From contig NZ_QPIX01000010.1 of the NCBI RefSeq assembly GCF_003337715.1, forward strand, positions 124,001-188,000: a stretch of 64,000 nt of DNA. The letters run 5' to 3'. Made by a program: the position numbers and the translations under genes. A model generated the notes under the pieces. That model was not told the origin of the DNA. It did no database searches and worked only from the letters and a program-made list of their open reading frames with translations. Shown piece after piece: positions 1 to 8,789 of the stretch. Within the stretch, counting starts at the first letter, position 1; each line of letters begins with the position of its first letter. This DNA is from Ciceribacter lividus. GTDB lineage: Bacteria; Pseudomonadota; Alphaproteobacteria; Rhizobiales; Rhizobiaceae.

Positions 1-34
1 CGGTCCGATCTGAGGACCGCCGCTTAGGAAACCT

Positions 35-211
35 ATGCAAAAGATACAAAAACTGACAACCAAGAACCTGAATGCCGTCTCGCCGCCGCGGCGCATGCCG
101 ATCGCGACAGCAGCCGCAAGGCGCATCGCCGGACCCGCACTGTGGCGACCGGCAGTCGTGCGCTTCAGCCGCGAGGAAATGCGCGCGATCGTCGCCGAAC
201 AGATCGACTGA
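35..211 (+). CDS. small hypothetical protein, 58 aa
   Basis: An ATG at 35 follows an AGGA ribosome site at 27-30 and opens a 58-codon frame ending in TGA at 209-211. The predicted protein is basic, starts MQKIQKLTTKNL and ends in an acidic-tipped helix (SREEMRAIVAEQID). No family is recognised. A shorter in-frame ATG lies at 95. It sits about 80 bases upstream of the DUF4167 gene in the same direction, so the two could be co-transcribed. Support is the ribosome site, the codon pattern and the position; it could still be non-coding. Confidence 0.4.
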   Translation: MQKIQKLTTKNLNAVSPPRRMPIATAAARRIAGPALWRPAVVRFSREEMRAIVAEQID

Positions 212-292
212 CGGCGCGGCACTTCCTGCCGATCCATTCATAACCAATCTTCCACCAAGGAGAGGCCGGCGAGACCGGCCTGAACACCAAGA

Positions 293-550
293 ATGAGCAA
301 ACGACAGACCCGCGCGCCTCGCCAGAAGAGCCAGGCAAGCAACCGCGCCCGCAATAGCGGCGCGCGCGGCCCGGCGACTTCGCCCAAGGCCGCGATGGAC
401 CGCTACGAGCACTATCTTGCGCTTGCGCAGGAGACGGCGCGCTCCGGCGACCGCATCGAAGCGGAAAACTACTACCAGCACGCCGAACACTATTTCCGCA
501 GCGCCGCGGCCATCGCCGCCGCAGCCGCCGAGAAGTCCCACCACGCCTGA
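293..550 (+). CDS. short DUF4167-domain protein
   Basis: An 85-residue protein. Residues 1-35 are basic and low-complexity, rich in Arg, Gln, Ser and Gly. Residues 37-70 carry the DUF4167 signature: RYEHYLALAQE, then SGDRIEAENYYQHAEHYFR. DUF4167 proteins of rhizobia are usually much longer because a disordered, often Lys/Arg/Glu-rich tail follows the domain; here the tail is only an Ala-rich stretch, so this is a short paralogue or minimal form. The function of the family is not established; a nucleic-acid-binding role has been guessed from the basic segments. The stop codon lies inside a perfect 7-bp hairpin (541-547 with 551-557). Confidence 0.75.
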   Translation: MSKRQTRAPRQKSQASNRARNSGARGPATSPKAAMDRYEHYLALAQETARSGDRIEAENYYQHAEHYFRSAAAIAAAAAEKSHHA

Positions 551-568
551 GGCGTGGACATCCCGGTC

Positions 569-606
569 CGGGGTATTCCAGATCGTGAATTGATCGGAAT
601 ACCCCG
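569..606 (+). terminator. long perfect inverted repeat after the DUF4167 gene
   Basis: CGGGGTATTCC (569-579) is perfectly repeated in inverse at 596-606. GATC tetramers in the loop (581-584, 592-595) can extend the stem. No T-run follows, so it may be a factor-assisted terminator, an mRNA-stabilising hairpin or a protein-binding palindrome rather than a classic intrinsic terminator. Confidence 0.4.
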
Positions 607-778
607 AAGTGCGTGACCGTTCCGCTTCTTCTTCCTGGTCAGGACCATATTTTCGAGGCCGTTACCCGTGTCATAGGCGAGGATTTAACGGAATTTCCAT
701 TCATCATGTGCAAAATGTCGCTTATTTGCATAAGTGCGGATTGCAGTATTGGAGCAATTTCTACATCTTCCGACCATC

Positions 779-1993
779 ATGATCGTCTATGCCCTGGGCA
801 CGCTCGTCGTCGCCGTCATATCGCTGGGCATCTGGTGGCATGACCGCAGCAACAAGGCTTCTGCCTTGCTCGGGTTTGCCTGCGTCGCGGGAATCGTCGG
901 CGCAATCCTGCACGGGCTCCGCCTCGTCCTGCCCTTCTGGCTCTCCACCGGGCTTGGTTTTCCGATCGCCTTCGTCGGCATAGGCTTGTTCTGGAGCGCC
1001 TTTGCGGCCTTCGACAACCGCCGGCCGAACTACCTCATGGTCTTCGCCGGTGCGCTCCTGAGCCTTGCCATCTATCCGCTGTCGCTCTTCCAGGACTCGA
1101 CGGTGTTCCGCGCGGTCATTGCCGCCATGGTCTTCGGCGTCTACAACGGGCTTGCCGCCTGGGAGGTCTATCGCGGCGGGCTCCGCGAGCCGCTGCCGTC
1201 CCGCCCGCTCGCCTGTGCGATCAATCTCGGCCACGCGCTGCTCTGGCTCGCGCGCATTCCCTTCGCCCTTTTCGTGGCGCCTCCGGTCGATGCGCAGGAA
1301 CACTACGCAGCCTGGTTCGTAACCCTGTCGCTGCTGTCGGCGCTCTCCAACATGTTCGGCATGTTCTCGGTCGCCATGCTCGCCAAGGACCGCTCCGAGC
1401 GCCGCTACAAGATCGCGGCGGAAACCGATGCGCTGACGGGACTCGACAACCGCCGCTCCTTCATCGCGAAGACGGAGGAGATGCTTGCGCGACCGGCTGA
1501 AGCGGCCGCGATGCTGGTCTGCGATCTCGATTACTTCAAGCAGGTCAACGATACCGACGGACATCTGGCCGGCGACCGCGTACTGGTGACGTTCGCGGAA
1601 CTGTTGCGGCGGCACATGCCGGAAAACGCCGCCGTCGCACGGTTCGGCGGCGAGGAGTTCGCCTGCCTCCTCCCGGGAGCGAGGCTCGAACAGGCACGCG
1701 CCGTCGCCGATGCCTTCCGACAGGCGGTCGAGCGGCAGGCGATCCCCTTCGAAGGGCGAACGCTCTCCGTCACCGTCAGCATCGGCGTGGCGGTGAAGGG
1801 CGAGGGGCGCGCGCCGCTCGATCTTCTTCTCGCCTCGGCCGACACCATGCTCTATCTGGCCAAGGCCGAGGGGCGCAATTGCGTCCGCGCCATGCAACTG
1901 CCGGCTGCCCTGGCCGCATCCGCAGGGCGGGGCGGTGCCAGCGACCAGGCGGGCGCCGTCGCCGGCCGCACCCTGAATTCCCGTCCCGCCTGA
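779..1993 (+). CDS. membrane diguanylate cyclase (GGDEF)
   Basis: Residues 1-205 form about six hydrophobic segments (a MASE-like sensor region without a recognised name). The C-terminal half is a GGDEF domain beginning near TDALTGLDNRRSF, with the active-site motif GGEEF at residues 290-294. The usual RxxD inhibitory site just before GGEEF is not visible (HMPENAAVARF), so product inhibition may be missing. The enzyme would make cyclic di-GMP from two GTP at the inner membrane. I chose ATG 779; the frame is open back to a GTG at 734 and a TTG at 749, and no convincing ribosome site separates them. It stands alone; a short hairpin (2004-2009 with 2015-2020) follows the stop. Confidence 0.85.
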   Translation: MIVYALGTLVVAVISLGIWWHDRSNKASALLGFACVAGIVGAILHGLRLVLPFWLSTGLGFPIAFVGIGLFWSAFAAFDNRRPNYLMVFAGALLSLAIYPLSLFQDSTVFRAVIAAMVFGVYNGLAAWEVYRGGLREPLPSRPLACAINLGHALLWLARIPFALFVAPPVDAQEHYAAWFVTLSLLSALSNMFGMFSVAMLAKDRSERRYKIAAETDALTGLDNRRSFIAKTEEMLARPAEAAAMLVCDLDYFKQVNDTDGHLAGDRVLVTFAELLRRHMPENAAVARFGGEEFACLLPGARLEQARAVADAFRQAVERQAIPFEGRTLSVTVSIGVAVKGEGRAPLDLLLASADTMLYLAKAEGRNCVRAMQLPAALAASAGRGGASDQAGAVAGRTLNSRPA

Positions 1994-2133
1994 GCCGGAA
2001 CCGCCGCCTGCCGGAGGCGGAGCGTAGCCGCGCGCATTTTCACTCAGTTGTTACTTCCGCGTCGTGCAGAGTGCCGCCATGTCGGGCGGGCAAGTCCGAT
2101 CGGAGCGGGAACCCCGATCGGCAAGTGCGGCTG

Positions 2134-3615
2134 TCAGCCGTCGATGCCGTCGATGAGATCGCGGGCGGCGGCGGTCGTCAGCCGGCGGCTTTCGACCTCG
2201 TCGCGGCGGCTTGCGAGAAGCTCGGTCGCCATCAGCTGGTCGGCGAGGTCGGCCGGCAGCGACAGGATCACCCGCGCCTCGCCGGCATTGAGGCCGGAGA
2301 GATCCGCGCGCTTTGCCGTGATCATGCCGCCGGCCACCGTGTTGTTGGTGTCCGGATCGATCAGGATGAAGGCGCCGGTGGCACGGTTCTGCTCGTAGGG
2401 GTCGAACATCGCCAGCTCGTCGAAGGCGAGATGCACCTTGCCGATGGCGTTCATCGAGAGGCTTTCGACCGGGTTCCACTTGCCGCTGTGGAGGTCGAGC
2501 TGGCTCACCGGCTGCACCTGCACGCGCTGGCGGCGCGCGCCCGCCTTCAGCCAGTAGCGCTTGCCGGGCTGGATGCCTTCCGGCTGCAGCGCCACGAGCT
2601 GGGCATCGAAGGCAAGCCCCGTCTGCGGCTGCGCATCGACCGAGACGATCAGGTCGCCGCGCGAGACGTCGACCTGCCGGTCGAGCACCAGCGTAATCGC
2701 ATCGCCCGAGACCGCAGCATTGCGCACGAGGTCGAAGGTGACGATCTGCTTGACGTTGGCGACCTGGCCGGAGGGCAGGATCGCCACGCTGTCGCCGGGC
2801 TTCACCGAACCGCCGGCGACCGTGCCCTGATAGCCGCGGAAGCTCTCGCCGGGGCGGCAGACGCGCTGCACCGGAAGGCGGAAGCCGGTCGTCTGGTTGG
2901 AGCGCTGGGTCGCAAGCTCGAGCGTTTCGATCAGCGTCGGGCCGTCATACCAGGGCATTACCGCCTGGCCGGAATAGACGACGTTCTCGCCCTTCAGCGC
3001 CGACATCGGGATCGCCGTCACCTGGCGCACGCCGAGCGAGAGCGCCAGCGCCTTGAAGTCGTGGGCGATTTGCTCGAAGCCGGCCTTGTCGTAGTCGGTG
3101 AGGTCGATCTTGTTGACTGCCAGCACGAACTGTTTGATGCCCATCAGCGAGGCGATGGTGGCGTGCCGGCGGGTCTGTTCGAGAAGGCCGGCGCGCGCGT
3201 CGACGAGCAGCACGGCGAGATCGGCGGTCGAGGCGCCGGTCGCCATGTTGCGGGTATACTGTTCGTGGCCGGGGGTGTCGGCGACGATGAAGGAGCGCTT
3301 CTCCGAGGAGAAGTAGCGATAGGCGACGTCGATGGTGATCCCCTGTTCGCGCTCGGCCTGAAGGCCGTCGAGAAGCAGCGCGAAGTCGGGCAGGCCGAGG
3401 TCGTTCTGCTTGCCGGAGTCGCGGTGGAGCGTCGCCGCCTGGTCTTCCTTGACCGCTTTGGTATCCCAGAGAAGCCGGCCGATCAGCGTCGACTTGCCGT
3501 CGTCCACCGAGCCGCAGGTGATGAGGCGCAGCGGGCGCGTGTCCCGCCGGACGGCCGGGGCGGCGTCTGCGAGCGGGGCCTCGGTTATGACGGCAAGGGT
3601 AGCGGTCTGGGTCAT
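2134..3615 (-). CDS. cysN: sulfate adenylyltransferase subunit 1 (GTPase)
   Basis: A 493-residue EF-Tu-like GTPase that drives ATP sulfurylase (sulfate + ATP to APS) together with CysD. Visible G motifs are GSVDDGKST (35-43), DTPGHEQY (113-120) and NKID (168-171), followed by two beta-barrel domains. There is no C-terminal APS kinase (CysC) domain, unlike NodQ-type fusions. The frame is open upstream for 65 more codons, but that stretch is encoded by an intergenic repeat, so the ATG at 3615 (MTQTATLAV) is the start. It is the last gene of the leftward cysH-cysD-cysN cluster, 294 bases after cysD, with a repeat element in the gap. Confidence 0.97.
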   Translation of the reverse strand: MTQTATLAVITEAPLADAAPAVRRDTRPLRLITCGSVDDGKSTLIGRLLWDTKAVKEDQAATLHRDSGKQNDLGLPDFALLLDGLQAEREQGITIDVAYRYFSSEKRSFIVADTPGHEQYTRNMATGASTADLAVLLVDARAGLLEQTRRHATIASLMGIKQFVLAVNKIDLTDYDKAGFEQIAHDFKALALSLGVRQVTAIPMSALKGENVVYSGQAVMPWYDGPTLIETLELATQRSNQTTGFRLPVQRVCRPGESFRGYQGTVAGGSVKPGDSVAILPSGQVANVKQIVTFDLVRNAAVSGDAITLVLDRQVDVSRGDLIVSVDAQPQTGLAFDAQLVALQPEGIQPGKRYWLKAGARRQRVQVQPVSQLDLHSGKWNPVESLSMNAIGKVHLAFDELAMFDPYEQNRATGAFILIDPDTNNTVAGGMITAKRADLSGLNAGEARVILSLPADLADQLMATELLASRRDEVESRRLTTAAARDLIDGIDG

Positions 3616-3695
3616 GTCAGATACCTTCGGGCAGTGGCAGCAGGCGCTGTGCGGCTGGTGCATAAACGGTGTGCAGGGCGGCAGCGGCGAACCCG

Positions 3696-3888
3696 CTCTC
3701 CCCCCTTGTGGGGGAGATGTCACGAAGTGACAAAGGGGGGTAAGCCGGCGACGAAAGTCGGCGGCGGAGCGATAGGTTTGACCCCCTCTGGCTGCCGCCA
3801 TCTCCCCCACAAGGGGGGAGACGGAATGCGGCGAGCGCTGCGGGCTCCTCTCCCTCCCCCTTGTGGGGAGAGTTGGGGAGGGGTCTTC
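3696..3888. repeat. G/C-rich palindromic intergenic repeat (RIME-like), cysD-cysN gap
   Basis: Several nested inverted modules of the type CTCCCCC-TTGT-GGGGGAG, with the accessory palindrome GTCACGAAGTGAC. Similar modules recur at 4910-5053, 18368-18542, 20081-20194 and 44124-44337. They resemble rhizobial intergenic mosaic elements; assignment to a named family was not possible by eye. Any transcript from cysD into cysN would fold strongly here. Confidence 0.8.
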
Positions 3889-3909
3889 GCGTAAGCGAAG
3901 AAAAAGCCA

Positions 3910-4866
3910 TCAGAAATATCCTTCGCGTTTCTTCTTTTCCATCGATCCCGACTGGTCGCGGTCGATGGCCCGGCCCTGACGCTCGGACACGGTTGCGATT
4001 TCAAGCTCGGCGATCACGTCTTCGAGGGTGGTCGCGTGGCTGCGGATGGCACCCGTCAGCGGGAAGCAGCCGAGCGTGCGGAAACGGATCATGCCTTCCT
4101 GGCGGACTTCGCCGGGCAGCAGTTCGAGGCGCGGGTCCTCGGCGAGGATCATCATGCCGTCGCGCTCGACGAAGGGGCGCTTCTTGGCAAAGTAGAGCGG
4201 CACCAGCGGAATGTTCTCCGCCTGGATGTAGCGCCAGATGTCGACCTCGGTCCAGTTGGAGAGCGGGAAGGCGCGCACGCTCTCGCCGCGGCGGATCATG
4301 CCGTTGTAGAGGTTCCAGAGCTCCGGCCGCTGGTTGCGCGGGTCCCAGCGATGGTCCGGCGTGCGGAAGGAATAGATGCGTTCCTTGGCGCGCGAGGCTT
4401 CCTCGTCGCGCCGCGCGCCGCCGAAGGCGGCGTCATACTTGCCGGCGTCGAGCGCCTGGCGCAGCGCCTCGGTCTTCATGATGTCGGTGTAGAGCGCCGA
4501 GCCGTGGGCGAAGGGCGAGATGCCTTCGGCCGCGCCACGCGGATTGATGTGCTCGATCAAGTCGAGGTCGTAGCGCTCCACCATCTCGTCGCGGAAGGCG
4601 ATCATTTCCGCGAACTTCCAGCCGGTGTTGACGTGCAGCAGCGGGAAGGGCACGCGGCCGGGATAGAAGGCCTTGCGGGCGAGATGCAGCAGGACAGAGG
4701 AATCCTTGCCGATCGAATAGAGCATGACCGGCTTTTCGAACTCTGCCGCGACCTCGCGGAAGATGTGGATCGCCTCGTTCTCCAGCGCCTTCAGATGCGG
4801 ATCGAGCGGCGGCTTGGTGACGGGGTCCTTCGAATGCGGATCGAACTCGGATGTATGTACGTGCAT
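3910..4866 (-). CDS. cysD: sulfate adenylyltransferase subunit 2
   Basis: A 318-residue ATP-pyrophosphatase-fold subunit that forms APS from ATP and sulfate with CysN. The modified P-loop SIGKDSS is at residues 51-57 after VMLY, and the family-typical [16 protein letters not shown] lies in the middle. The C-terminus contains [17 protein letters not shown], typical of CysD. The ATG at 4866 gives the usual CysD length; the ribosome site is weak (AGGCA). The gene lies between cysH and cysN, both on the same strand, and both gaps hold palindromic repeats. Confidence 0.97.
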   Translation of the reverse strand: MHVHTSEFDPHSKDPVTKPPLDPHLKALENEAIHIFREVAAEFEKPVMLYSIGKDSSVLLHLARKAFYPGRVPFPLLHVNTGWKFAEMIAFRDEMVERYDLDLIEHINPRGAAEGISPFAHGSALYTDIMKTEALRQALDAGKYDAAFGGARRDEEASRAKERIYSFRTPDHRWDPRNQRPELWNLYNGMIRRGESVRAFPLSNWTEVDIWRYIQAENIPLVPLYFAKKRPFVERDGMMILAEDPRLELLPGEVRQEGMIRFRTLGCFPLTGAIRSHATTLEDVIAELEIATVSERQGRAIDRDQSGSMEKKKREGYF

Positions 4867-4909
4867 TGCCTATCTGCCTTTATGGCCGCTGACGGCGGCA
4901 TTTTCTGGC

Positions 4910-5053
4910 ACCCCCCTCTGCCCTGCCGGGCATCTCTCCCTCAAGGGGGGAGATCGCTTCCCGCTGCCGTTTCCAGATTGCGGTACGGCGGTGGTCTGGC
5001 GCCCCGATCTCCCCCCTTGAGGGGGAGATGTCACAAAGTGACAGAGGGGGGTG
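4910..5053. repeat. G/C-rich palindromic intergenic repeat (RIME-like), cysH-cysD gap
   Basis: Two half-elements face each other: CCCCCCTCTGCCCTGCCGGG...GGGGGGAGATC at 4910-4956 and GATCTCCCCCC...GAGGGGGGT at 5005-5053, with the GTCACAAAGTGAC accessory palindrome. It is the same class as the element in the cysD-cysN gap. Confidence 0.8.
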
Positions 5054-5069
5054 AATTCCTTGTTTCGGT

Positions 5070-5822
5070 TCAGGCCTGTGTCTGCGCGAGCGGGGAGGCC
5101 TCCGCCGCTTCCGGCACATGCAGCCCGCATTCGCGCTTCTCGTCGTTTTCCCACCACCAGCGGCCGGCGCGCTCCGGCTCGCCGGGCTTGATCGCCCGGG
5201 TGCACGGCTCGCAGCCGATCGAGGGATAACCGCGGGCGTGCAGCGGATTGACCGGCACCGCCTGTTCCTCGACGAAGGCCTTGATCTCCTCGATCGACCA
5301 GTCGGCGAGCGGGTTCACCTTGATGAGGTTGCGCTCGGCGTCGTATTCGGCAAAGGCCGTCGCGGCGCGGTTGCCGGACTGGCCGCGGCGAAGCCCGGTC
5401 ACCCAGACGGCGGCCCCTTCGAGCGCACGGGCGAGCGGCTTCAGCTTGCGCACGTGACAGCAGGCATGGCGCGCCTCGACGCTCTCGTAGAAGCCGTTCA
5501 GGCCGTATTTTTCCGCATAGGCGTCGATGTCGTCCTGTTCGGGATGGAAGCGCCTGATCTCGATGCCAAAGCGCTCTTCCGTCTCGGCGATCAGCGCCAC
5601 CGTCTCGGGAAAGAGACGGCCGGTCTCGAGCGTCGAAACCTCGATCGGCAGGCGCTCGGCGCCGATCACGGCGGTGATCACCTGATCCTCGATGCCGAGG
5701 CTGGTGGTGAAGACGGCGCGGCCGCCCAGCTGCCCGACGAGTGCAAGCCGCCCGGCGAGATCGAGGGCGGCGAGTTCCTGGTCGAGGCTGCGGGCCTGGT
5801 CTTCCTGGTGGCGGGTCGTCAT
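5070..5822 (-). CDS. cysH: adenylyl-sulfate (APS) reductase
   Basis: A 250-residue thioredoxin-dependent reductase converting APS to sulfite and AMP in the cytosol. The Cys pairs C121-C122 and C204xxC207 are the 4Fe-4S ligands that mark the APS-using branch; E. coli-type PAPS reductases lack them. The catalytic C232 is in KRECGLH near the C-terminus. The frame is open upstream to 5936, but the start MTTRHQED at 5822 matches rhizobial CysH proteins. It is first in the leftward cysH-cysD-cysN set and divergent from an Rrf2 regulator gene, so the 290-base gap between them probably holds the control region for both. Confidence 0.96.
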   Translation of the reverse strand: MTTRHQEDQARSLDQELAALDLAGRLALVGQLGGRAVFTTSLGIEDQVITAVIGAERLPIEVSTLETGRLFPETVALIAETEERFGIEIRRFHPEQDDIDAYAEKYGLNGFYESVEARHACCHVRKLKPLARALEGAAVWVTGLRRGQSGNRAATAFAEYDAERNLIKVNPLADWSIEEIKAFVEEQAVPVNPLHARGYPSIGCEPCTRAIKPGEPERAGRWWWENDEKRECGLHVPEAAEASPLAQTQA

Positions 5823-6000
5823 CTCGCAATCCTGCTGTTCTAATTGCCGGCAGTATCTCAGGAATTCACGGGCGCGGACAGAAACATGCATTTCGAATGA
5901 TGCGCAGGCGGGAGCAAATATCTCTCTGCGCGGCACGATCCGCAGAAAAGCCGCCGCTCGGCGTGATCATGCGCCCGTTCGCCCGGTCTGACAAATCTTG

Positions 6001-6025
6001 ATGGCGAAATTGTATTTTACGCCAT
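6001..6025. promoter_or_regulatory. candidate operator between cysH and the Rrf2 gene
   Basis: ATGGCG (6001-6006) is repeated inverted as CGCCAT (6020-6025) around an A/T-rich 13-base spacer, in the divergent gap between cysH and the regulator gene. The spacing and A/T-rich core fit a dimeric winged-helix site. Assigning it to the Rrf2 protein is inference. Confidence 0.35.
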
Positions 6026-6111
6026 TGTGGTTTAGTGACCGCGAGGACCGTAAGGCCGGCGTTTCGAAAGGCGGCGCGCCGCCGGATGCGGATGACGGGA
6101 AGCGGCATGCG

Positions 6112-6546
6112 ATGATCTCGCAAAGGGCGAAATATGCGTTGAGGGCGCTATCGATGCTGGCGCATGCGCCGGCCGGTGAGCCCGTGCAGATTTCCGAGAT
6201 CGCCGAACAGCAGAACATTCCGAAGAAGTTCCTCGAGCAGATCCTGCTCGAGCTGAAGCGCAGCGGCATCGTCATCAGCCGCCGGGGCAAGCAGGGCGGC
6301 TACCTGCTCCTGAAGCCCGCGGGCGAGGTGACCTACGGCGAGGTCCTGCGACTGGTCGACGGGCCGATCGCGCCGCTGCCGTGCCTGTCGATCACCGCCT
6401 ACCGCAAGTGTGAGGATTGCAACGGCGAGGCCGATTGCGAGATCCGCCGCGTCTTCGCCCGCGTCGCCGACGCCACCCGCCGCATCCTGTTCGAGGCGAC
6501 GCTCGCCGATGGCGTGAGCGTGGACGAGATCGCCGAAGCCGTCTGA
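6112..6546 (+). CDS. Rrf2-family regulator, probable sulfur/cysteine-linked
   Basis: A 144-residue winged-helix protein: MISQRAKYALRAL at the start, HTH around residues 27-50 (ISEIAEQQNIPKKFLEQILLELKRSG), wing GKQGGYLL. Four cysteines (C91, C100, C103, C109) lie after the wing, as in Rrf2 proteins that bind an Fe-S cluster. It is not RirA-like in sequence. Its place between cysH-cysD-cysN and sbp-cysTWA suggests it senses cysteine or sulfur supply and controls one or both operons, much as CymR does in Firmicutes; that role is inferred. The frame is open back to TTG/ATG at 5998-6001, but the family N-terminus begins at 6112. Confidence 0.88.
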   Translation: MISQRAKYALRALSMLAHAPAGEPVQISEIAEQQNIPKKFLEQILLELKRSGIVISRRGKQGGYLLLKPAGEVTYGEVLRLVDGPIAPLPCLSITAYRKCEDCNGEADCEIRRVFARVADATRRILFEATLADGVSVDEIAEAV

Positions 6547-6759
6547 CGGTCGACGGCCCGCGCCGACGTGCCGGCGCGCACATCGGTATCCCTCTTGATC
6601 CCCGTCATTGCCTCCCCCGAACACCGGTGGCATCGTTCGTTCATTTCACCGGAAGCGCTTGCGGCAGACGATTTGCCGTTCGCGAGCGGCTTTCGGCAGC
6701 ACGGCTTTTGCGTCGGAAATGGCGGGAGGGAAAGACTTTTGCGAGTCTCTCCGGACATG

Positions 6760-6786
6760 TTGACTAAGTCTACTGACTAAGTAGTC
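6760..6786 (+). promoter_or_regulatory. sbp promoter region with tandem TGACTAAGT repeats
   Basis: TGACTAAGT occurs at 6761-6769 and 6774-6782, a 13-base step. The second copy sits in a perfect palindrome, GACTA-AG-TAGTC (6775-6786). TTGACT at 6760-6765 could be a -35 box. This arrangement suggests a regulator site overlapping the promoter of the sulfate importer, about 35 bases before the sbp start. Confidence 0.45.
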
Positions 6787-6819
6787 TTAAACCGCAATCA
6801 CATGAGAGGGACAGCTGTG

Positions 6820-7842
6820 ATGACCACATTCCTGAAGCATTTGAGCGGTTTTCTGATCGGCCTGTCGTTGACGGCCGGCTTGGCCGCCCCGGCCTTTGCC
6901 GACACGAAGCTGCTGAATGTCTCCTATGATCCGACGCGGGAGTTCTACAAGGAATACAACGCCGCCTTCGCCAGGCACTGGAAGGCCGAGACCGGCGAAG
7001 ACGTCACCGTCCAGCAGTCCCACGGTGGTTCGGGCAAGCAGGCCCGCTCGGTCATCGACGGCCTCGACGCCGACGTCGTGACGCTGGCGCTCGAAGGCGA
7101 CATCGACGCGATCGCCAAGGCGACGGGCAAGATCCCGTCCGACTGGCGCAAGCGCCTGCCGAACAATTCCTCGCCCTATACCTCGACGATCGTCTTCCTG
7201 GTCCGCAAGGGCAATCCGAAGGGCATCCACGACTGGGGTGATCTCGTAAAGGGGGATGTCCAGATCGTCACCCCGAACCCGAAGACCTCGGGCGGCGCCC
7301 GCTGGAACTATCTCGCCGCCTGGGCCTGGGCCCACAAGGAATTCGGCGGCGACGAAGCCAAAATCCGCGAATACGTCGGCGAGATCTTCCGCCGCACACC
7401 GGTCCTCGACACCGGCGCCCGTGGTTCGACCGTGACTTTCGCCCAGCGCGAGATCGGTGACGTGCTGATTGCCTGGGAAAACGAGGCCTATCTCGCCGGC
7501 AAGGAATTCGGTGACGATGCCTTCGACATCGTCGTGCCGAAGCTCTCGATCCTCGCCGAGCCGCCGGTCACCGTCGTCGACGGAAACGTCGACGCCAAGG
7601 GCACCCGCAAGGTCGCCGAGGCCTATCTCGAATACCTCTATTCGCCCGAAGGCCAGGCGCTCGCCGCCAAGCACTTCTACCGTCCCGCCAAGCCCGAGCT
7701 CGTGCCCGCCGACCAGCCGACGCTGCCGAAGCTCGACCTGGTCACGATCGACGACCCGATCTTCGGCGGCTGGGCCAAGGCGCAGCCGACCCACTTCGGC
7801 GATGGCGGCATCTTCGACCAGATCTACAAGCCCGCCAGATAA
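6820..7842 (+). CDS. sbp: periplasmic sulfate-binding protein of the sulfate ABC importer
   Basis: A 340-residue precursor. Residues 1-27 form a signal peptide ending ...AAPAFA before [16 protein letters not shown], the signature start of mature sulfate/thiosulfate-binding proteins. It captures sulfate in the periplasm and delivers it to CysT/CysW. An upstream in-frame ATG exists at 6802, but AGAGGG at 6805-6810 is well spaced for ATG 6820. It is the first gene of sbp-cysT-cysW-cysA. A 17-bp hairpin just after the stop may hold binding-protein mRNA at higher levels than the membrane and ATPase mRNA. Confidence 0.96.
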   Translation: MTTFLKHLSGFLIGLSLTAGLAAPAFADTKLLNVSYDPTREFYKEYNAAFARHWKAETGEDVTVQQSHGGSGKQARSVIDGLDADVVTLALEGDIDAIAKATGKIPSDWRKRLPNNSSPYTSTIVFLVRKGNPKGIHDWGDLVKGDVQIVTPNPKTSGGARWNYLAAWAWAHKEFGGDEAKIREYVGEIFRRTPVLDTGARGSTVTFAQREIGDVLIAWENEAYLAGKEFGDDAFDIVVPKLSILAEPPVTVVDGNVDAKGTRKVAEAYLEYLYSPEGQALAAKHFYRPAKPELVPADQPTLPKLDLVTIDDPIFGGWAKAQPTHFGDGGIFDQIYKPAR

Positions 7843-7860
7843 CCGGCGATCCTCCCCAAT

Positions 7861-7897
7861 CGGCAAGCCCCGGCCTTCCGAAGGCCGGGGCTTGCCG
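7861..7897 (+). terminator. 17-bp perfect hairpin after sbp
   Basis: The arm at 7861-7877 (starts CGGCAAGCCCCGG) is exactly complementary to 7881-7897, with a 3-base loop. No T-run follows, and the next cys gene starts 40 bases on. A role as an RNA stabiliser or partial terminator inside the operon is more likely than a full stop. Confidence 0.65.
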
Positions 7898-7937
7898 CGG
7901 AATGATTTGAAGGCATGATAGAAGACGCGACGGGGCG

Positions 7938-8789
7938 ATGACGGGAACATTCATGAAGAACTGGCGACAGCCGAGCATTCTGCCGGGCTTCGGCCTGACG
8001 CTCGGCTATACGATCTTTTACCTGACGGCGATCATCCTGATCCCGCTCGCCGCTCTCGTCTGGCGCTCGGCCTCGCTCGGCTGGGACGAGTTCGTCGCGA
8101 TCGCGCTCGACGAGCGCACGCTGCAGGCGCTGAAGGTGAGCTTCGGCTGCTCGCTCATCGCCGCGTCGATCAACGCCGTCTTCGGCGTCGTCACCGCCTG
8201 GGTGCTGGTCCGCTATCATTTTCCGGGCCGCCGCCTGCTCGACGCGATCATCGACCTGCCGTTCGCACTGCCGACGGCGGTCGCCGGCATCTCGCTCGCC
8301 GCGCTCTACGCGCCGAAGGGCTGGATCGGTTCGCTGTTTGCGCCGCTCGGCATCAAGATCGCCTTCACGCCCCTCGGCATCGTCGTGGCGCTCGTCTTCG
8401 TCGGCCTGCCGTTCGTCGTGCGCACGGTCCAGCCCGTCATGCAGGAGATCGACCGCGAGGTCGAGGAGGTCGCAGCAACCCTCGGGGCGAACCGCTTCCA
8501 GACGATCGTCCATGTCATCCTGCCGGGCCTCGTGCCGGCGATCCTCACCGGCTTCGCGCTCGCCTTCGCGCGTGCCGTCGGCGAATACGGTTCCGTCATC
8601 TTCATTGCCGGCAACATTCCCTATGTGTCGGAAATCGCGCCGCTCCTGATCGTCATCCGGCTGGAGGAGTTCAACTATGCCGGAGCCACCTCGATCGCCT
8701 GCATTATGCTGATCATCTCCTTCGCAATGCTGCTGCTGATCAATCTTCTGCAGATGTGGAGCCGCCGGAGGTACACCAATGTCCGCTAA
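7938..8789 (+). CDS. cysT: sulfate ABC transporter permease CysT/CysU
   Basis: A 283-residue inner-membrane permease with six hydrophobic segments. It has the family signatures [15 protein letters not shown] and, in the cytoplasmic EAA-type loop, [21 protein letters not shown], which contacts the ATPase CysA. It pairs with CysW to form the sulfate channel. ATG 7938 gives a short basic N-terminus ([13 protein letters not shown]); the inner Met at 7953 is an alternative. It overlaps cysW by 11 bases, so the two are translationally coupled. Confidence 0.95.
   Translation: MTGTFMKNWRQPSILPGFGLTLGYTIFYLTAIILIPLAALVWRSASLGWDEFVAIALDERTLQALKVSFGCSLIAASINAVFGVVTAWVLVRYHFPGRRLLDAIIDLPFALPTAVAGISLAALYAPKGWIGSLFAPLGIKIAFTPLGIVVALVFVGLPFVVRTVQPVMQEIDREVEEVAATLGANRFQTIVHVILPGLVPAILTGFALAFARAVGEYGSVIFIAGNIPYVSEIAPLLIVIRLEEFNYAGATSIACIMLIISFAMLLLINLLQMWSRRRYTNVR

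Noticed and set aside
1879-3894. A 671-residue open frame on the plus strand over cysN
   Set aside because: Antisense to cysN, which has all GTPase motifs. The antisense product is Arg/His/Asp-rich without any domain.
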